This document shows, one piece after another, positions 16,242-24,140 of a stretch of 64,000 bases of DNA (positions are counted from its first letter, which is position 1; each line of letters opens with the position of its first letter). Made by a program: the position numbers and the translations under genes. The stretch comes from Deltaproteobacteria bacterium (GTDB lineage: Bacteria; Myxococcota; Myxococcia; SLRQ01), in assembly GCA_007130885.1 (NCBI GenBank), contig SLRQ01000065.1, positions 62,001 through 126,000 on the forward strand, in the 5' to 3' direction. The notes under the pieces were generated by a model. That model was not told where the DNA came from. It made no database searches and saw only the letters and a program-made list of their open reading frames with translations.

Positions 16242-16748
16242 ATGATTTCAAGCTATCAAGGAATCGAGCCCAACATCGATGATAAGGCCTTCGTTCACCC
16301 CCAGGCCACCGTGATAGGAGAGGTTACGCTGGGCCCCGATGTCACCGTGATGCCGCAGGCGTCCTTGCGAGGGGATCAGGGACCCTTGATCATAGGAGCA
16401 AAGAGCAACATTCAGGATGGTGCCGTTTGCCATGCAACGCTTGATGTTTCGACCATGGAGCTTGGAGAGAGGGTTACCGTGGGGCATAACGCCATCGTTC
16501 ATGGTGCTCGAGTCGGACACGACTGCCTGGTCGGCATGGGTGCCATCCTTCTCGACAACGCGGTAATCGAGCCTTGGACTCTCATCGGTGCTGGTGCCCT
16601 AATTCCACCAGGGAAGCGTTTTCCAGGCGGCGTGCTCTTGGTGGGCAGTCCCGCCAAGGTGGTGCGGGAAATCACCGACGCCGACAAGGCCTTCATCGAG
16701 CATTCTTGGAAAGAGTACGTCAGGCTGGTTCGGCAGTACCGTGAGTAG
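16242..16748 (+). CDS. Gamma-class carbonic anhydrase-like protein
   Basis: This 168-residue left-handed beta-helix protein shows hexapeptide repeats throughout (for example TVIGEV, IIGAKS, VTVGHN, LVGMGA). The putative metal ligands are His64 (in QDGAVCH), His82 and His87 (GHNAIVH). The 5-residue gap between the last two and their setting match Cam/YrdA-type gamma-carbonic anhydrases. The family ranges from CO2 hydration to thioesterase (PaaY) and proteins of unknown activity, so catalysis is not certain. It has its own region 117 bp after the dehydrogenase and converges on sufE. Confidence 0.88.
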   Translation: MISSYQGIEPNIDDKAFVHPQATVIGEVTLGPDVTVMPQASLRGDQGPLIIGAKSNIQDGAVCHATLDVSTMELGERVTVGHNAIVHGARVGHDCLVGMGAILLDNAVIEPWTLIGAGALIPPGKRFPGGVLLVGSPAKVVREITDADKAFIEHSWKEYVRLVRQYRE

Positions 16749-16878
16749 CTCCGGGCGGTTGCTTGCCTAAATGGCCTGGAGCCGTATCCGGCGGGTGTTC
16801 TCGCGCCATTGGTGTATGCACATACCTTCATCGCGGAGGCGCTGGCGGGGTCGACATTGGTGCGCTTCATGCCGGTTG

Positions 16879-17289
16879 CTATTCGCTGGAGCTGCGAGCA
16901 CCGAGTTCGCGAACGCGGCTGATGATGGCGGCGAGCCCCTCGGCACGTGATGGAGATAGACTCGAGGAAAGACCGATCTTCCGCAAACAGATAAAGTCCA
17001 TACCGGCAACGTCAGCGGGAGATCGACCGTCTACAATCGATAGAACAACAGCCAGAATGCCGCGTGTTATTTTCGCGTCACTGTCACCTTGAAAACGCAT
17101 ACGCCCGTTGATTGTCTCGGCTGCTATCCATACGTGGGACTGACATCCGCCGATGGCCGTGTCCTCGCTAACAAGGGCTGGGTCCATGGGCCGAAGCTGC
17201 TCGCCGAGGCTGATCAAGTACTCGTACTTGTCCATCCAGTCTTCACGGGCTTGCATCTCGGTGATGATGTGTTCCTGTGAAAGATCCAT
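16879..17289 (-). CDS. sufE: SufE-type cysteine desulfuration protein
   Basis: This 136-residue sulfur acceptor accepts persulfide from SufS on Cys49, in the conserved GCQSHVW loop. The preceding DKYEYLISLGEQL and the following SDAKITRGILAVVLSIVDGRSP are standard SufE features. It begins 2 bp after the sufS stop and ends the four-gene operon that starts with the histidine methyltransferase at 20827. No sufBCD scaffold genes are near. Together with the sulfurtransferase upstream this suggests that the pair delivers sulfur to that enzyme rather than only to Fe-S assembly. General housekeeping use is equally possible. Confidence 0.92.
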   Translation of the reverse strand: MDLSQEHIITEMQAREDWMDKYEYLISLGEQLRPMDPALVSEDTAIGGCQSHVWIAAETINGRMRFQGDSDAKITRGILAVVLSIVDGRSPADVAGMDFICLRKIGLSSSLSPSRAEGLAAIISRVRELGARSSSE

Positions 17290-17291
17290 TT

Positions 17292-18506
17292 TTAGCGAAG
17301 TATCACGGCGGCCCGCTCGATACCGTCAAGGAGCTTGTCGATGTCTTTCCGGGTGTTGTAAAGCGCTACGCTTGCGCGGATGGTTGCTTTACCGGCGATT
17401 GCGTCAACGTAAGGTTGCGCGCAATGGGTACCTGTTCTGACGGCGATTCCAAGCTTGTCGAGAACCATTCCGACATCGGCGGGATGCGCTGCGTCGAGGT
17501 TGAAAGAGAGGCTGCAGCACCGCCGGTCTGCTTCGCCATGAACCGTAGTGCCCTTCATTTCGCGCAAACCTTCTTCCAGCCGGCGCAGTAGCGCTCCTTC
17601 ATGGCTTGTGATCTCCTCCATGCCTAAAGCCATTACATACTCCAGGGCCGCCTCGAGGCTGACGGCGCCTGCAACATTTCGTGTGCCCGGCTCGAATCGC
17701 AGAGGTGCTCTTTCGAAATGGCTGTGTTCGAGAGACACCGAGGTGACCATTCCTCCCCCGGAGTGATGCGGAGGTAAGGAGTCCAACCAATGATGCTTGC
17801 CATAAAGCACCCCTATGCCGGCCGCAGAGTAGATCTTATGGCCCGAGAAGACATAGAAGTCGCAGTCCAGCGCTGCGACGTCGATTGCATGATGGGCTAT
17901 TGCCTGGGCGCCATCGATGAGTACGGGAACGTCACGGGCGTGTGCCATGGCGGTGATCTCCGAGACCGGGTTCACGATGCCGGTCACGTTGGAAACGTGT
18001 GTTACCGTGACTAGTCGTGTCCGGCCATTGATGAGTTCCTCCAGAGAATCGAGCCGCAAAACCCCAGATTCGTCTATCGGAACGACGCGTAGGACGGCGC
18101 CGGTTTTGTTGCAAAGGCGCTGCCAAGGCACTAGATTTGCGTGGTGTTCCATTGCGGTTACGACTATCTCGTCGCCTTCGCGAACGAAGGCCTCCCCGAA
18201 CGTGGCGGCGATTAGGTTTATCGATTCGGTCGTACCGCTGGTGAACACGATCTCCGAAGAGGAGTGCGCATTCAAATAGGCTCGGACGGCCTCGCGGGCA
18301 GCCTCGTAAGCGGTGCCGGCTTCGTCCGCCAATGCGTGCAATGAGCGATTGATGCCGGCATTTTCATTTTCGTAGAAAGCGACGATGCGGTCCGTTACGC
18401 TATATGGCTTGTGAGTGGTGGCCGCGTTATCCAGGTAGACGAGAGCCTTCCCGTGTACTTGACGGGCGAGAATTGGGAAGTCGGCACGGAGGGTGTCGAT
18501 GCTCAC
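17292..18506 (-). CDS. sufS: SufS-type (group II) cysteine desulfurase
   Basis: This 404-residue PLP enzyme removes sulfur from cysteine as an enzyme-bound persulfide. Key blocks are LDNAATTHKP, FTSGTTESIN, EHHANLVPW, the PLP Lys in FSGHKIY, and the catalytic Cys in RTGTHCAQP, the group II (SufS) form. The start is the GTG at 18506, one base after the stop of the upstream sulfurtransferase; the longer in-frame extension overlaps that gene and has no homology to SufS. The length then equals E. coli SufS. The tight coupling on both sides places it inside the probable ergothioneine operon. Confidence 0.93.
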   Translation of the reverse strand: MSIDTLRADFPILARQVHGKALVYLDNAATTHKPYSVTDRIVAFYENENAGINRSLHALADEAGTAYEAAREAVRAYLNAHSSSEIVFTSGTTESINLIAATFGEAFVREGDEIVVTAMEHHANLVPWQRLCNKTGAVLRVVPIDESGVLRLDSLEELINGRTRLVTVTHVSNVTGIVNPVSEITAMAHARDVPVLIDGAQAIAHHAIDVAALDCDFYVFSGHKIYSAAGIGVLYGKHHWLDSLPPHHSGGGMVTSVSLEHSHFERAPLRFEPGTRNVAGAVSLEAALEYVMALGMEEITSHEGALLRRLEEGLREMKGTTVHGEADRRCCSLSFNLDAAHPADVGMVLDKLGIAVRTGTHCAQPYVDAIAGKATIRASVALYNTRKDIDKLLDGIERAAVILR

Positions 18507-18507
18507 A

Positions 18508-19797
18508 TCAGGCCTCGCCGACCGAGTTGCCTGTCTTCGGATAATCGCCGGCTTCTCGGCTCCATTCATACCAGCCGCCGTCGTAGACAGAGATCTTCGG
18601 CCAGCCCATGAGCCATGCGTTGAAGAACGCCTCGCTTCCCCGCCAGCCGGTTCCGCAATAGAAGGAGTTTCGCTTGTCGGGAGTGACTCCAACCGCCGCC
18701 CAAAGCTTTAGTATTTCATGATACTCGCGGCACGTATGATCGAGATTGCGGTAGTTCTCCATATGGTAGGCGTCGCTGCCGCAGTTTCCAAAAACAGATC
18801 CCGGAATGCATCCTTTTTCATCTATGTAATTGTACCCGCTCACCTCGCCTTGATATTCGGCCAAGCTCCTAACGCTGACTAGGTTTGAATTTTCATCTCG
18901 CAGAATCTGTTTCGCCTCCACGAGGTCTACAGCCAGTTCCGGCCGGCCTGGTACCGATGCTCCGAATTCCTCTGCTATTACCGGCTTGGTCGCCTGCTCG
19001 GTGATTTCGTAGCCTGCGTCCAGCCAGGACTGCAAGCCTCCGTTTAGAACGCGAACGTCTTCGACTCCCGCGTATAAAAGAATGAAAGCGCAACGCATTG
19101 CGGCGAGATGTCCCGCGCTGCTGCCGGGAAAGGGGTCTTCGGCCCTAGGGAAAGAGAAGCGCCCATAAAGCACAACGGTCGTATCGTGCGTGATGCCAAG
19201 GCTCGCGAGCGCCGCTTTTAGCTCGTTGGGACCTCGACGGTTCCACGTCTCGGGTGACTCTAGAAGAAGAGTATCGAGAGGCACGGCGCCGGGAATGTGG
19301 CCCCGCGAATAGTCGGCCGGGTTGCGATAATGTACATGACAAGTCACAAAGCGATTACCCTCATAGGTGGGCGCGGATCCCGTGTTGATCAAGCCCATGA
19401 CCCATGCAGCCGACACGAGCTGATGGTGTCGTGTCAGCCTGTTCATGGGAAGCTTCGGGTCGGAGGACCATTCATCGACGAAACGCCGATAAATTCTCAC
19501 GTCGGTGTAACCAGCCTTTTCGAAATGTTCCGCTATGCTCGCGGTTTCTCGTGCCTCGTAGCCGTAAACGATGACGGGCTGCTTCGGCGAGAGCCCTTTG
19601 GAGCGTACGATCTCGATCCAGTCTAGATATGAAGCCCAGCGGGCCGGCAAGCTTCGGGCCGAACGGATGTGACCTCCCCGCGTCTCTCCTTGTAGAGTCC
19701 ATCCATTGTAGGCCTCCACGGGGCGCACATCGACCACCGCCGCGCTCCCTTCATCGATCGTCTCCGCTAGCGCGCGGGTGCTGATTTCTATGCTCAT
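18508..19797 (-). CDS. eanB: Triple-rhodanese sulfurtransferase, EanB-like (ergothioneine synthase)
   Basis: This 429-residue protein has three rhodanese domains (about 1-115, 125-265 and 290-420). The first two lack the active Cys (VIVYGYEA and VVLYGRFS); the third has FYCGTGWRG with Cys381. In Chlorobium EanB, which inserts sulfur into hercynine without oxygen, I recall the catalytic residues Cys412, Tyr353 and a Cys370. Here Cys381, Tyr322 and Cys339 stand at exactly those positions minus 31. The gene sits 13 bp after a histidine methyltransferase gene and 1 bp before sufS. A generic thiosulfate sulfurtransferase is the alternative; the EanB reading rests on remembered numbering and context. 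Confidence 0.78.
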   Translation of the reverse strand: MSIEISTRALAETIDEGSAAVVDVRPVEAYNGWTLQGETRGGHIRSARSLPARWASYLDWIEIVRSKGLSPKQPVIVYGYEARETASIAEHFEKAGYTDVRIYRRFVDEWSSDPKLPMNRLTRHHQLVSAAWVMGLINTGSAPTYEGNRFVTCHVHYRNPADYSRGHIPGAVPLDTLLLESPETWNRRGPNELKAALASLGITHDTTVVLYGRFSFPRAEDPFPGSSAGHLAAMRCAFILLYAGVEDVRVLNGGLQSWLDAGYEITEQATKPVIAEEFGASVPGRPELAVDLVEAKQILRDENSNLVSVRSLAEYQGEVSGYNYIDEKGCIPGSVFGNCGSDAYHMENYRNLDHTCREYHEILKLWAAVGVTPDKRNSFYCGTGWRGSEAFFNAWLMGWPKISVYDGGWYEWSREAGDYPKTGNSVGEA

Positions 19798-19810
19798 ATG
19801 GCCTCCCGGC

Positions 19811-20827
19811 TCACTCCTTGCGGCGATGCGCTATTAGAAGGTCGGCGAACCATCCGTTTCGGTCCAGGAATGTCCGGACCAGCTCGAGCCCGTGTTTCTC
19901 GAGCCGGTCCTCGATCGCCTCCAGACGGAACTTTCGACATATCTCCACCAAAATGGGTTTACCGGCCTCTACCTCGACGGCAAGGTCATCGACGCGCAAA
20001 CTTATGCTCTTGCCGAATCGCGCGTAAATCTCAACTCGTTCACGTTCCTCGACGTATCTCGCGTCGCACTGAAAACCGTTCATATCGATCCGCGCGCCGA
20101 GCTCCCGCCTGATCCTTCGAAAGAGATTACCGATGAAGGTCGCGGTGACTCCCTCGCTGTCGTTATAGGCACGCTCGATCAGAGCAGGATCTTTTACGAG
20201 ATCCACGCCCAGCAAGAAGGCTCCACCTCCCCGAAGTCGCTGGCCTAGGTCTTGATAGAGGGAATTCTCTTCTTCTTCCGTGAAGTTGCCTATCGAGCTT
20301 CCCAAGAAGACTCCGAGCGCCGGGCGAAGTCTTTCCAGGATGGAAAGCGCGCTGGCGTGCAAGCCGTGTACAGGCACAATCCTTGTGCGTCCATGAAGTG
20401 AAGAGAGGTCCTGCAGCGCCATATCGAGAGCTGTCTTGCTAACGTCCACAGGAACGTAAAGCCCGGAGTCGTACCGGGACTCGAACGCATCTATCAGCAA
20501 GCTGGTCTTCCTTCCGCTTCCGGCGCCAAGCTCCACCAGCGGGATGGGTCCAGCCAGGTCAGCGATTTCGCCCGCGTGGCGCTCTAGAATGGAAGCCTCC
20601 GCTCGAGTGGGGTAGTACTCCGGAAGATTCGTGATCAGCTCGAAAAGGCGGCTGCCTTCGGCGTCATAAAGCAGCCGATGCTCGAGCGCGGGAAGTGGTT
20701 TCGCTAGTCCTTCAGCCACGCTCCGCGCGAAGCTGTCTCGATCCTCGCCATGTGTATCGCGGAAGACGCCATCCGTGGATGGACGCAGCGTAGGCAACCG
20801 GCCGATGGCTTCTTGTAGGTGGGTCAT
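19811..20827 (-). CDS. egtD: L-histidine N-alpha-methyltransferase (EgtD/EanA family)
   Basis: This 338-residue SAM-dependent enzyme should trimethylate histidine to hercynine. Family features are LYDAEGSRLFELITNLPEYYPTRAE near the N-terminus, the SAM loop VELGAGSGRKTSLL, YVPVDVSK, LGSSIGNFT, LLGVDLVKDP and AYNDSEGVTATF. ATG 20827 (MTHLQEA) is preferred; an in-frame TTG at 20881 would add 18 residues. It is the first gene of an operon with the triple-rhodanese protein, sufS and sufE, and there is no egtB-type iron oxidase nearby. That argues for the oxygen-independent (EanA-EanB) route to ergothioneine. Confidence 0.9.
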   Translation of the reverse strand: MTHLQEAIGRLPTLRPSTDGVFRDTHGEDRDSFARSVAEGLAKPLPALEHRLLYDAEGSRLFELITNLPEYYPTRAEASILERHAGEIADLAGPIPLVELGAGSGRKTSLLIDAFESRYDSGLYVPVDVSKTALDMALQDLSSLHGRTRIVPVHGLHASALSILERLRPALGVFLGSSIGNFTEEEENSLYQDLGQRLRGGGAFLLGVDLVKDPALIERAYNDSEGVTATFIGNLFRRIRRELGARIDMNGFQCDARYVEERERVEIYARFGKSISLRVDDLAVEVEAGKPILVEICRKFRLEAIEDRLEKHGLELVRTFLDRNGWFADLLIAHRRKE

Positions 20828-20978
20828 ATTCGGCGAGAGTGAGGCTTCGAAAAACGCTAGGGCTTTCCCCCTGCCAGTCAACCCGCCAGCCCAAAAAGCA
20901 GGTGCTCACGCCGGTGCAAAACTGTCTCTAATATTTCGCTGATGTGTGGTATGAATCCCCGACTTCAAGGAGGAGCCG

Positions 20979-21881
20979 ATGGTCAAGGCGGAAAAAGTCA
21001 AGATCTGGGCGGCGCAGATCCGGGCGCCTTTTCTTCTGCTGGCGGTGATGCTGGTCTTGATAGGTGGTGCCGCGGCCTACAGGGATGGCGTTTTCGACGT
21101 ATTACGCTTCCTTCTGGCGATGTTCGGTACGATCTTCGCGCATGCCTCCGTCAACCTCTGGAACGAGCTGTCGGACTACAAGACCAAGATTGACGAGCAC
21201 ACGCCGCGCACTCCCTTTTCCGGGGGTAGCGGCAACCTTCAGGCCGGCATGACCTCGCCGGAAGGAGTGCGGATGGCGGCCATAGGTGCCTTGCTGGCCG
21301 CCCTGGCCTGCGGCCTGTACCTGACATTCGTTTCAGGCCCATTGCTCCTGGTGTTCGTCGTCGCAGGTGGTATATCCGCCGTATTCTACACCAGCCATAT
21401 GGCACGTTTCGGTCTGGGCGAGTTGGCCGCGGGCCTCTGTCTTGGCTCCTTCGTGGTTCTCGGTACGTACTTTTGCATGGCCGGCGAGTTGACCTGGCCG
21501 GTGGTCTGGCTCTCGATTCCGCCGGGTATACTTACGACTCTCCTGCTGTTGCTCAACGAGTTTCCGGATGCCGATGCCGATCGACGTGGCGGCAGGCGCC
21601 ACCTCGTCATTCTTTTGGGCCGGCGCAAAGCCGCGGTGCTCTACACTGCTGGATTGGCTGCCGTCTATGCCGTGGTCGGGGCTGGCGTGGCCTTCGAATG
21701 GTTCCCCCTCGCGGCTTTGCTTGCCTATCTGACATTGCCTCTGGCCATACGCGCGGCCATAGGCGCTTTGCGTGATGGTGCTGGAAACGATCTTTCAAGG
21801 TTGGTGCCGGCGCAGGCCGCGAATGTCGGAGTAGTGCTGGTTACCGACCTTCTACTTGCGGTGGCTTACTTCATCGCCTAA
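20979..21881 (+). CDS. UbiA-superfamily prenyltransferase (MenA-like)
   Basis: This 300-residue integral membrane protein has about eight to nine helices. The two Asp-rich prenyl-diphosphate sites are NLWNELSDYKTKID (near residue 60) and NEFPDADADRRGGRRHL (near 190), the arrangement of UbiA/MenA enzymes that attach isoprenoid chains to aromatic rings. The second motif with the following GRR resembles MenA more than UbiA, but no quinone genes are adjacent. AAGGAGG lies just before ATG 20979. It diverges from the egtD operon across about 150 bp that must hold both promoters. Substrate uncertain: 1,4-dihydroxynaphthoate, 4-hydroxybenzoate or another acceptor. Confidence 0.82.
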   Translation: MVKAEKVKIWAAQIRAPFLLLAVMLVLIGGAAAYRDGVFDVLRFLLAMFGTIFAHASVNLWNELSDYKTKIDEHTPRTPFSGGSGNLQAGMTSPEGVRMAAIGALLAALACGLYLTFVSGPLLLVFVVAGGISAVFYTSHMARFGLGELAAGLCLGSFVVLGTYFCMAGELTWPVVWLSIPPGILTTLLLLLNEFPDADADRRGGRRHLVILLGRRKAAVLYTAGLAAVYAVVGAGVAFEWFPLAALLAYLTLPLAIRAAIGALRDGAGNDLSRLVPAQAANVGVVLVTDLLLAVAYFIA

Positions 21882-21945
21882 CGCGGGCGATTCCTTATCC
21901 CGGTGAATGAATCGTTCTCGGCAAACGCCTCGAAAGGCCTGACCC

Positions 21946-22809
21946 GTGAAGAAGGAAACGAGACTTGTCATAGGTTGCCACTTGTCCATCTCGGCGGGTT
22001 TCCATAAGGCAGGGCTCGATGCGGTATCAATAGGAGCCAACACATTCCAGTTTTTCAGCCGCAACCCTCGAGGAGGACGAGCGAGGGCGCTGGAGCCCGC
22101 CGATCTCGAAAGACTCGGCGATCTGATACGGCGCTACGATTTCGGACCGCTTTTCGCGCATGCGCCTTACACCTTGAACCCCTGCTCGGAGAAGGAGTCG
22201 GTTCGTGAGTTTGCAAGGATGGTTCTTCGGGAGGACCTTGCGCGGGTGGCCCGGCTTCCGAATAGCTACTACATCATCCATCCAGGCTCGAGGGGCGGGA
22301 TGGAGGTTGCATCAGCCATAGAGCTGGTTGCGCGCTCCTTGAACGAGGCCCTCGAGGAGCAACCGGGCGTCACGCTGCTTTTGGAAGGTATGGCCGGCAG
22401 AGGCTCGGAGGTCGGCGGTACATTCGAGGAGCTGCGAGAGATAATCGATGCCGTCGAAAATAATTCATCGATTGGAGTGTGTCTTGATAGCTGTCATCTC
22501 TTGGCCGCCGGGTACGACATAGTAAACGACCTGGACGGAGTGTTGCGGGAAATCGATGCTGTTATCGGTCTGGAACGCGTGAAGGCCGTTCATTTGAACG
22601 ATAGCAAGTTCGGTTTGGGATCAAAGAAGGATAGGCACGCGCCCATCGGAGAAGGCGAGATCGGCGCGGAGGCAGTGCTACGTCTAATCAATCATCCGGT
22701 TTTGACCGGTTTGCCGTTCAACCTGGAGACCCCCGGTGACCTGGATAGTTGGGCAAGAGAGATTGCTTTACTGCGAGAAGGCTATCGAGGGGTTAAGGGA
22801 AAAGGATGA
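21946..22809 (+). CDS. nfo: Endonuclease IV (AP endonuclease)
   Basis: This 287-residue TIM-barrel nuclease incises DNA at abasic sites in base excision repair. Zinc-ligand blocks are visible in order: GCHLSISAGFHKA, FAHAPYTLNPCS, YYIIHPGS, LLLEGMAG, GVCLDSCHLLAAGYD, KAVHLNDSK, DRHAPIGEGEIG and a final NLETPG. All eight or nine metal-binding positions appear intact. The start is a GTG at 21946 preceded by GAAAGG; no ATG precedes the first motif. It follows the prenyltransferase by 65 bp and its stop lies 3 bp from the oppositely directed pmbA stop. Confidence 0.95.
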   Translation: MKKETRLVIGCHLSISAGFHKAGLDAVSIGANTFQFFSRNPRGGRARALEPADLERLGDLIRRYDFGPLFAHAPYTLNPCSEKESVREFARMVLREDLARVARLPNSYYIIHPGSRGGMEVASAIELVARSLNEALEEQPGVTLLLEGMAGRGSEVGGTFEELREIIDAVENNSSIGVCLDSCHLLAAGYDIVNDLDGVLREIDAVIGLERVKAVHLNDSKFGLGSKKDRHAPIGEGEIGAEAVLRLINHPVLTGLPFNLETPGDLDSWAREIALLREGYRGVKGKG

Positions 22810-22811
22810 CG

Positions 22812-24140
22812 TCAGGTTCCCGCTACGGATACTCCAGGCAGCTTCAGCGTGGGAACTCGCGATCTGGAGTACTCGAAGGGATCGTTTCCAACTTCGGCAA
22901 GAGACATCAGTAAATCCTGAACCTTCCCTCCGACGTTGACCTCGGCCACCGGCCGGCCAATCTCGCCGTCTTCTATGAGGAAGCCTCCGATTCCCGCTGA
23001 GTAGTCACCAGTCAAGCTGTTGGAGTTGCCTCCGAGAAAAGAGTTGACGAAGATCCCCTTCTCTACTCCCTTGATTATCTCCTCGGCCGAATATGTACCG
23101 GGGCTGATCAGGAGGTTGCTCGCGGAGCCGGTGGTCGGCTGCAGATCCAATCTGCGGGCGTAATAGGTGTCCAGATAATAGTTTTTCAAGACACCGGATT
23201 CGATGATCGGACGAGTGCGCGCGGGGATGCCTTCACCGTCGAAAAGGCGCGAGGCGAGCCCTTGCTTCATCAATGGATTGTCCGTGATTGTCAATTTAGG
23301 CGCGGCTATTTTTTTGTTCAGCTTTCCCTTCAGGAAGGACCGATCCTGGTGAAGCGATTGGCCTGAAAGAGGTCCCCGGATGAGACGCAAGATCCACGGT
23401 GCCGCTCGGTTCTCCAGCACCAGTGTATAAGTGCCTGTCGGGACCGGTCCGGCGCCCAGCGTACTAAGGGCCCGGCGCGCGGCCTCCGTGCCGATGCTCT
23501 CCGGGTCGTCCAGTGTCGAGAGCTTGACTCCCTGTTGATATGCCCATTGAGACCTTCGTCTGTGATCATCGTCCTGAACAGCCGCGCTTCCTACTACGTA
23601 GAAGGAGGTGGAATCTTGATAACCCTCGAAGCCTTCACTGGTAAGCAGAACTTGCTGGCCGCGGCGTTCGTTGAATCCTCCCTGCGCGGAAAACACGGCC
23701 TCATCCACGGCGCGTGCTGCTTTGTCGGCCCGCAAGGCCATATCCATCTTTCGTTCCTTCGAGACCTTGTCGATGGCGGGGTCGAAATTGTCGAGATCGA
23801 CTGCCGGAAGCTCCTCGATGAGCTCCGAGTCTGGAAGTGCCCGGTCCGGTTCGGGATGAAGAAGGCGTGTGGCCTCGAACGCGCGTTCCACGAAGGCATC
23901 GACGGCTTGATTGCTCAAATCAGACGTGCTGGCCTCCGCGTACTTACCGTTTACGAATAAACGCAAGAAAAGCCCACGGTCGGACGATTCCTCAAGGCTC
24001 TCCACCATGCCGTTTCGTGTTCCTACCTTGAAAAACCGACTGCGGCTGACGCTCGCCGAAGACTGGCTGGCACCCAGCTTCTCCGCGGCCGAGAGAACGC
24101 GCTTTGCTATGGCGGTCAATTCATTTTTTGTTTCTCTCAT
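22812..24140 (-). CDS. pmbA: PmbA/TldE-like subunit of TldD-TldE metalloprotease
   Basis: This 442-residue PmbA-family protein lacks the HExxxH motif of TldD, as expected of the non-catalytic partner. Diagnostic parts are LFVNGKYAEASTSDLS, DKAARAVDEAV, VLENRAAPWILRLI, LFDGEGIPARTRPIIESGVL and the C-terminal VEKGIFVNSFLGGNSNSLTGDYSAGIGGFLIEDGEI. ATG 24140 overlaps the tldD stop as ATGA, so the two are translationally coupled. Known pairs mature microcin B17, degrade CcdA or trim RiPP precursors. Unlike its partner it has no signal sequence, which raises the question of where the pair acts. Confidence 0.92.
   Translation of the reverse strand: MRETKNELTAIAKRVLSAAEKLGASQSSASVSRSRFFKVGTRNGMVESLEESSDRGLFLRLFVNGKYAEASTSDLSNQAVDAFVERAFEATRLLHPEPDRALPDSELIEELPAVDLDNFDPAIDKVSKERKMDMALRADKAARAVDEAVFSAQGGFNERRGQQVLLTSEGFEGYQDSTSFYVVGSAAVQDDDHRRRSQWAYQQGVKLSTLDDPESIGTEAARRALSTLGAGPVPTGTYTLVLENRAAPWILRLIRGPLSGQSLHQDRSFLKGKLNKKIAAPKLTITDNPLMKQGLASRLFDGEGIPARTRPIIESGVLKNYYLDTYYARRLDLQPTTGSASNLLISPGTYSAEEIIKGVEKGIFVNSFLGGNSNSLTGDYSAGIGGFLIEDGEIGRPVAEVNVGGKVQDLLMSLAEVGNDPFEYSRSRVPTLKLPGVSVAGT

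Noticed and set aside
19811..20827. Aerobic EgtB-dependent ergothioneine pathway
   Set aside because: No FGE-sulfatase/DinB-type egtB, egtC or egtE gene is in the window; the adjacent genes fit the rhodanese (EanB) route instead. Absence elsewhere in the genome cannot be judged.
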